Notes under the pieces: generated by a model
What the model was told of the DNA's origin: nothing
Databases searched by the model: none
What the model saw: only the letters and a program-made list of their open reading frames with translations
Shown here: positions 5,982 to 10,172 of the stretch, in pieces
Layout of the letters: each line of letters begins with the position of its first letter
Position numbering within the stretch: the first letter of the stretch is position 1
NCBI GenBank assembly: GCA_003225515.1
Contig: QIAK01000172.1
Coordinates: 1-10,172, forward strand
Direction of reading: 5' to 3'
From: Acidobacteriota bacterium
GTDB taxonomy: Bacteria; Acidobacteriota; Terriglobia; Terriglobales; Acidobacteriaceae
DNA length: 10,172 nucleotides
Position numbers and translations under genes: made by a program

Positions 5982-8008
5982 CGCACTCCCATCCAAATCA
6001 TGAAGGCAATCACGGCCGCAGAGCCGGCCGCGATCCATCCCGCGTAAGACCGCAGGTTGCCGGATTGCATCTGGCGCACTTCGTCAGAAACGTGGCGCGC
6101 GCCCTCCGCCGCATTGTTCACCGTGTCGTCGATGACCTTACGGTCAACGCCTTGCCAGAGGATGCTGGTCGATCCCGTAATAAGCGGCTTCACGAACAGC
6201 GCCGCATAAAGTTCGTCGACATAATATTTATGAGACACCGTCTGGTACAGTCCTGCTAGAGAGGCCGCCATCCGTTCCGGCAAATTTGGGTTGCGGTAGT
6301 AGAACAGCCAAGCCAGTCCAAAACCGAGTAGAGCCGCAGCCACTGAAATCGCAGTGAAAAGCAGTTCTGTCGAAGCTTCCGACTTCGGCTCCGGCCCCTG
6401 AGTTTGCCGTTCCGAAGCGCCCTTTTCTCCAGGAGCATGTTCGCTTGCGGCAGGCAACGTCGAGTGGAATACCGGTCCCAGGTATTGATCGAAGCGATTG
6501 TTGCCGCCCAGCGATCCGGGCACGCCAACATATCCTCCCACAACCGAAAGGATCGCCAGAATCGCCAGCGGGATCAGCATCACTCTCGGGCTTTCGTGAA
6601 TTCCGCCGTGAGAACCACGGGAGTGATCTGCCTGAGCAGAATGATCTGCATGACCGTGCCCCGCAGCGGCCTCACCGCGATACTCTCCGAAAAATGTCAG
6701 GAACCAAAGCCGGAACATGTAAAAGGATGTAATGAAAGCTGTGATCAGACCGACCAGCCAGTAAACCCAGCTGGCCTGATATGACCGCCAAAGAATTGCA
6801 TCTTTGCTGAAGAATCCAGCCAGCCCGGGAATGCCTGAGATCGCCAACGTGCCGGCCGTCATGGTCCAAAACGTCCACGGAATTTGCTTCCGCAGGCCGC
6901 CCATCTTGCGCATATCCTGCTCGCCGCCGACGGCATGAATCACCGAACCGGCCGCAAGAAACAGTAGGCCTTTGAAAAAGGCGTGGGTCATGAGATGGAA
7001 AATTCCCGCCGAGAACGCACCCACTCCGCACGCCATGAACATATAGCCCAGCTGCGAGACCGTGGAGTAGGCCAGCACCTTCTTAATATCGGTTTGCGTG
7101 ACGCCGATCGTTGCCGCGAAAAACGCGGTGAGCGCGCCAATCACTGCCACAATCATGAGTGCCGTCGGCGCCCGCTCAAAGATCACATGCGAGCGCGAGA
7201 CCATGTACACGCCGGCAGTGACCATGGTCGCGGCGTGGATCAGAGCGGAAACCGGTGTCGGACCTTCCATGGCATCGGGAAGCCAGACGTAAAGTGGGAT
7301 CTGCGCAGACTTGCCGCACGCCCCGACCATCAGCAGAATTCCAATCGTGGTGAGAAGCCCGGCCCCGGAGGTCTCAGGTGACAGCAGCTGGACCTGTGCG
7401 AAGACTTTAGTGAAGTCCAGCGAGTGGTAGTTCTGGATGATCAGAAACAGCGCGATGAGAAATCCGAAGTCGCCGATGCGGTTGACAATGAAGGCTTTCT
7501 TTCCAGCCGATGCCGCCGAGTCCTTCGTAAACCAGAATCCGATCAGCAGATACGACGCCAGGCCCACGCCTTCCCACCCGATGAACATCATCAAGTAGTT
7601 GTTGGCCAGCACCAGGGTCAGCATGAAAAACATGAACAGATTCAGATAGGTGAAGAAGCGGTAGTACCCGGGGTCGTCCCACATGTAGCCGACTGAATAA
7701 ATGTGGATGAGGAATCCGACTCCGGTAACCACCAGCAGCATGACCAGCGAAAGTTGATCGAGGTAAAAGGCGAAATCGACGGTGAACGCGCCGGAGCGGA
7801 TCCAATGGGCGAAGAATTCCTGATAGGGAAGGGACTCAGCCGAAACGCGCAATACAACGGACAATGCCCAGGCAAACGAAGCTCCGGAAAACACCAATCC
7901 AACTACGCTCACTGCTCTGCGCGAAGACTTCTTCCCCAGAAAGCCATTGATTGCGGCGCCCGCCAGGGGCAGCACCGGGATCAGCCAGAGATTGAGATTA
8001 GCCATCAT
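5978..8008 (-). CDS. nuoL: NADH-quinone oxidoreductase subunit L
   Basis: Distal proton-pumping subunit of complex I, carrying the long lateral helix that runs along the membrane arm. The length is 676 residues. Visible proton-path residues are Glu146 (FIGWEGVGLASYLLIGFW), Lys233 (GACGKSAQIPLYVWLPDAMEG), His258 (ALIHAATMVTAG), Lys346 (HAFFKGLLFL) and Lys402 (GFFSKD). Between two helices, residues 449-472 form a His-rich loop with eight His, then HESPRVMLIPL. A low-complexity polar stretch (about 520-546, with EHAPGEKG and a QTQGPEPKSEAS part) precedes the C-terminal helices and is the least conserved part. The start is one of two adjacent ATGs; the first, at 8008, overlaps the nuoK stop in ATGA. 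Confidence 0.97.
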   Translation of the reverse strand: MMANLNLWLIPVLPLAGAAINGFLGKKSSRRAVSVVGLVFSGASFAWALSVVLRVSAESLPYQEFFAHWIRSGAFTVDFAFYLDQLSLVMLLVVTGVGFLIHIYSVGYMWDDPGYYRFFTYLNLFMFFMLTLVLANNYLMMFIGWEGVGLASYLLIGFWFTKDSAASAGKKAFIVNRIGDFGFLIALFLIIQNYHSLDFTKVFAQVQLLSPETSGAGLLTTIGILLMVGACGKSAQIPLYVWLPDAMEGPTPVSALIHAATMVTAGVYMVSRSHVIFERAPTALMIVAVIGALTAFFAATIGVTQTDIKKVLAYSTVSQLGYMFMACGVGAFSAGIFHLMTHAFFKGLLFLAAGSVIHAVGGEQDMRKMGGLRKQIPWTFWTMTAGTLAISGIPGLAGFFSKDAILWRSYQASWVYWLVGLITAFITSFYMFRLWFLTFFGEYRGEAAAGHGHADHSAQADHSRGSHGGIHESPRVMLIPLAILAILSVVGGYVGVPGSLGGNNRFDQYLGPVFHSTLPAASEHAPGEKGASERQTQGPEPKSEASTELLFTAISVAAALLGFGLAWLFYYRNPNLPERMAASLAGLYQTVSHKYYVDELYAALFVKPLITGSTSILWQGVDRKVIDDTVNNAAEGARHVSDEVRQMQSGNLRSYAGWIAAGSAAVIAFMIWMGVR

Positions 8009-8307
8009 AATTTGAGCAGGTTCACTTGATCCACGTTCAAGGTTTCGCGCGTGCGGTAGACAGCGATGATAATGGCTAACCCCACGGCTGCCTCCGCTGC
8101 CGCCACCACCATCACGAAAAAGACGAAGACCTGCCCCGCCAGTGAATGCCAGTGCGCAGCGAAGGCAACGAACGAAAGATTCACTCCGTTAAGCATCAAC
8201 TCAATCGACATGAAGATGGTGATGATGTTGCGCTTGATCAGAAATCCAGTCACTCCGCAGGCAAATAAAAATCCGCTGAGCACCAGATAATAGGAAAGAG
8301 GCACCAT
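8005..8307 (-). CDS. nuoK: NADH-quinone oxidoreductase subunit K
   Basis: Small three-helix membrane subunit linking the antiporter-like subunits to the quinone end of complex I. From the ATG at 8307 it has 100 residues, the family norm, and the two essential glutamates fall at Glu36 (FMSIELMLNGVNL) and Glu72 (VAAAEAAVGLAI), the same numbers as in E. coli. A TTG codon one position upstream (8310) is also in frame, but ATG preceded by AGGAAGG (8315-8321) with 7-nt spacing is the better start. It shares one base with the nuoJ stop (TGATG), so translation is coupled. Confidence 0.96.
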   Translation of the reverse strand: MVPLSYYLVLSGFLFACGVTGFLIKRNIITIFMSIELMLNGVNLSFVAFAAHWHSLAGQVFVFFVMVVAAAEAAVGLAIIIAVYRTRETLNVDQVNLLKL

Positions 8308-8828
8308 CAATCCACCTTCCTGGCCGGCGCGGTCGGCGGCTTGCTGGCCAATACCACCGCGCCCATGATGGCGATCAGAATCAGGACGGAAGTGATTTCA
8401 AAAGGCAGGAGGAATTCGTGGAACAGCAGTTGTCCGATGGTCCTTGGATCGCCGGGAAGAGCGCCCGCCGCGACTGCTCCTGTTCCCGAATGCCGCAGCA
8501 TCACCCATGCCACCAACAGACTTGCGACCAACATTCCGGGGATGCCAAATAAAATGGCGATGTGGCTGCCCTTGGTGCGCTCCTCCTCTCCTGTATTCAA
8601 TAGCATGATGGTGAAAACGAACAGCACCATGATCGCGCCGGCGTAAACGATCACCTGCACGGCAGCCACGAACTCGGCGCCTAACAATAGATACTCACCC
8701 GCCAGCGCAGCCATCACCGCGATCAGCGACAGCGCGCTGTTAATAGGATGAGTCTGCGCCAGCAGGTTGACTCCACCCGCGACCGCGACCGCCCCGAACG
8801 CCAGAAACAGAATTAGATGAACGCTCAT
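8307..8828 (-). CDS. nuoJ: NADH-quinone oxidoreductase subunit J
   Basis: Membrane-arm subunit next to NuoK and NuoA, with five predicted helices in 173 residues. The signature third helix VQVIVYAGAIMVLFVFTIML (58-77), which changes shape during turnover in this family, is intact, as is FEITSVLILIAIMGAVVLA near the C-terminus. The start at 8828 has only a weak purine stretch before it and no clear Shine-Dalgarno, unlike its neighbours. It is separated from nuoH by 107 nt with a large inverted repeat, where nuoI would normally be, so nuoJ may have lost the coupling it once had with an upstream gene. Confidence 0.95.
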   Translation of the reverse strand: MSVHLILFLAFGAVAVAGGVNLLAQTHPINSALSLIAVMAALAGEYLLLGAEFVAAVQVIVYAGAIMVLFVFTIMLLNTGEEERTKGSHIAILFGIPGMLVASLLVAWVMLRHSGTGAVAAGALPGDPRTIGQLLFHEFLLPFEITSVLILIAIMGAVVLASKPPTAPARKVD

Positions 8829-8836
8829 GAAATCAG

Positions 8837-8926
8837 TTTTCAGTTCTCAATTCTCAGTTGAAATATTTCCAAACGGCTTCTCAGCGGGCGAGTCGTACGC
8901 TTCCACTGAGAACTGAGAACAGAAAA
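8837..8926. repeat. Long inverted repeat in the nuoH-nuoJ gap
   Basis: Two 22-nt arms (8837-8858 and 8905-8926) are complementary at every position except one T-T mismatch and one G-U pair in the minus-strand RNA, with a 46-nt loop. The arms are built from a 7-nt unit, ctgagaa, repeated twice. Such 'ctgagaactgagaac' arms look like a dispersed REP-type intergenic element rather than an operon terminator. There is no U-tract placed as in an intrinsic terminator. The rest of the 8829-8935 gap holds no gene. Confidence 0.7.
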
Positions 8927-8935
8927 ATCGTCTTC

Positions 8936-9984
8936 TCACCACGCTACCGCAATCGCAGTCGCAACCAGATTTGCGATCGACAGCGGCAGCAGGAACTTCC
9001 AGCCGAATGCCATCAGTTGGTCATAACGAAAACGCGGCAACGTGCCGCGCACCCAGATATACAAGAACAGAAATGCAAAGACCTTTGCCCCGAACCAGAA
9101 CAGCGGCAGCAACACCTGCAGAATCCGAGGACCGAAGATCGGCCCGCGCCATCCGCCAAAAAACAGCAACGTTGCCAGGCACGCAACCGTGATCATGTTG
9201 GCGTACTCGGCCATGAAGAACATGGCAAACTTCATGGCGCTGTACTCGGTGTGGTATCCCGCCACCAGTTCGGTTTCCGCCTCCGGCAAGTCAAATGGGA
9301 TGCGGTTCGTTTCCGCGTAAGCCGCGATCAGGTAGCAGAAAAATCCTATGAACTGCCCTGTAAAAATATTCCAGCGCGGAATGAATCCCCAGAAGTGTCC
9401 GGCTTGCGCGTCGACAATGGCCCGCAGGCTGAAGCTGCTCGACATGATCAGCACACCCACCAGCGACAGGCCCAGAGAGATTTCATAGCTGACCATCTGT
9501 GCGCTGGCTCGTAGGCCTCCGAGCAGAGAATATTTGTTATTCGATGACCATCCGGCAAGCGCGACGCCATACACGCCAATCGAGGTTACGCCCAGAATCA
9601 GCAGCAGGCCGGTGTTCACGTCGGTAATCTGAAGCGGAATGCGGTACGGTCCGATTACCGTGCCGCCCCAGTGGAACGGCATCTGGTAGTGGAACACCAG
9701 GAGGTCAGGGCGAAGATGACGGCGATCAATGGCGCGGCCAGAAACAGCGGCTTATATACGTGCGGCGGCGTCAGGTCTTCTTTGAAAAGAAATTTCAGGC
9801 CGTCGGCGGCAGGTTGCAACAATCCGAATGGGCCGACCCGTGTGGGTCCCCAGCGATTCTGCATGTGGCCAACGACCTTCCGCTCCAGCCAGACCGTGTA
9901 CGCAACGGAGGTGAGCAGCACTCCGAGAACGACCGCGGACTTGATTACTGAAACGAGTATAAACAGCCAGATTGGCAACGCCAC
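8936..9984 (-). CDS. nuoH: NADH-quinone oxidoreductase subunit H, interrupted by a frameshift
   Basis: Membrane subunit that forms the quinone chamber of complex I together with NuoB and NuoD. The sequence is complete but split over two frames. Codons from 9984 to about 9703 encode the N-terminal 94 residues, including WLERKVVGHMQNRWGPTRVG and LLQPAADGLKFLFKED; from 9703 on, the -1 frame continues as LLVFHYQMPFHWGG to the C-terminus, with AETNRIPFDLPEAETELVAG and YHTEYSAMKFAMFFMAEYAN intact. One extra base near 9703 would give a 349-residue protein, normal for NuoH. The start is GTG at 9984, with AGGAAG (9991-9996) 6 nt upstream. No slippery heptamer or long homopolymer is at the break, so a sequencing/assembly error or a recent mutation is more likely than programmed frameshifting. 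Otherwise no decay is visible. Confidence 0.9.
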
Positions 9985-10047
9985 GCCTTGCTTCCTCTCT
10001 TACCTGGGCAGCTGCTATTTCCGACAGCAACTTCAAAATCCAGAAAC

Positions 10048-10172
10048 TTAATCCGCCGCAACTTCCGCGGGCTTAACTTCGTGACTCTCCATCACCGACT
10101 TCAAAGTGCGCGAGTAGCGTCCCAGTGTGCCGGAGCTAAACAGGCCATCGTTCGCCGGAGAAATCAATTCCG
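10048..10172 (-). CDS. nuoG: Probable NADH-quinone oxidoreductase subunit G, C-terminal end
   Basis: The last 40 residues of a protein cut by the right window edge, ending in TAA at 10050-10048. The tail contains ANDGLFSSGTLGRYSRTLKS, which resembles the loose 'G-T/V-L...S..L' C-terminal pattern of molybdopterin-fold NuoG proteins, and then a charged end (MESHEVKPAEVAAD). The main argument is position: it directly precedes nuoH, 63 nt away on the same strand, where nuoG sits in most nuo operons. NuoG carries iron-sulfur clusters in the peripheral arm. The visible part is too short to prove the family. Confidence 0.65.
   Translation of the reverse strand, partial: ELISPANDGLFSSGTLGRYSRTLKSVMESHEVKPAEVAAD

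Noticed and set aside
5982..6038. A 19-residue N-terminal extension of NuoM
   Set aside because: It lies wholly inside nuoL, is polar and Cys/Arg-rich unlike a NuoM N-terminus, and the ATGA overlap start at 5981 matches the pattern of the neighbouring genes.
8858..9514. 218-codon plus-strand open frame opposite nuoH
   Set aside because: Antisense to a clear NuoH coding region, with Gln/Arg/His-rich composition typical of reverse-strand reading of a membrane protein gene.
9695..9706. Programmed -1 frameshifting in nuoH
   Set aside because: The junction lacks an X-XXY-YYZ slippery heptamer and no obvious stimulatory hairpin follows; NuoH is not known to use frameshifting.

Overview
The window is dominated by one minus-strand operon for respiratory complex I (NADH:quinone oxidoreductase). 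Read in transcription order from the right edge, it holds the 3' end of a probable nuoG, then nuoH (frameshifted), nuoJ, nuoK, nuoL, nuoM and nuoN. The genes J to N are coupled by 1-4 nt stop/start overlaps. nuoI, normally between nuoH and nuoJ, is absent; a 107-nt gap with a long inverted repeat occupies its place. The organism is a GC-moderate Gram-negative-type bacterium. The mix of nuo genes, a small Flp-type pilin, a gingipain-like C25 peptidase and 'ctgagaa'-type intergenic repeats makes me think of Acidobacteriota, but that is an inference from gene style, not a proof.

Downstream of nuoN, still on the minus strand, are three short elements and one long gene. First comes a 54-codon gene for a Flp/type IVb pilin, with its own strong ribosome binding site and a candidate promoter. 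Next is a 31-codon leader peptide carrying a Tyr-Phe-Trp run, followed by a transcription attenuator: a protector hairpin, a 10-bp antiterminator pairing and an intrinsic terminator with a U-tract. Last is a type I beta DAHP synthase, the first enzyme of aromatic amino acid synthesis. Leader, antiterminator and terminator fit together as a classical ribosome-mediated attenuator that would sense all three aromatic amino acids. This is the most interesting element of the window.

The left edge holds the 3' two-fifths or more of a plus-strand gene for a peptidase family C25 (gingipain-like) protein, convergent with the DAHP synthase gene. Its catalytic His and Cys motifs are present and its 5' end lies outside the window.

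Functionally, NuoH, J, K, L, M and N form the proton-pumping membrane arm of complex I, and NuoG is part of the peripheral NADH-oxidising arm. The DAHP synthase gene is an independently regulated biosynthetic unit. The pilin and the peptidase are extracellular or surface functions unrelated to respiration.
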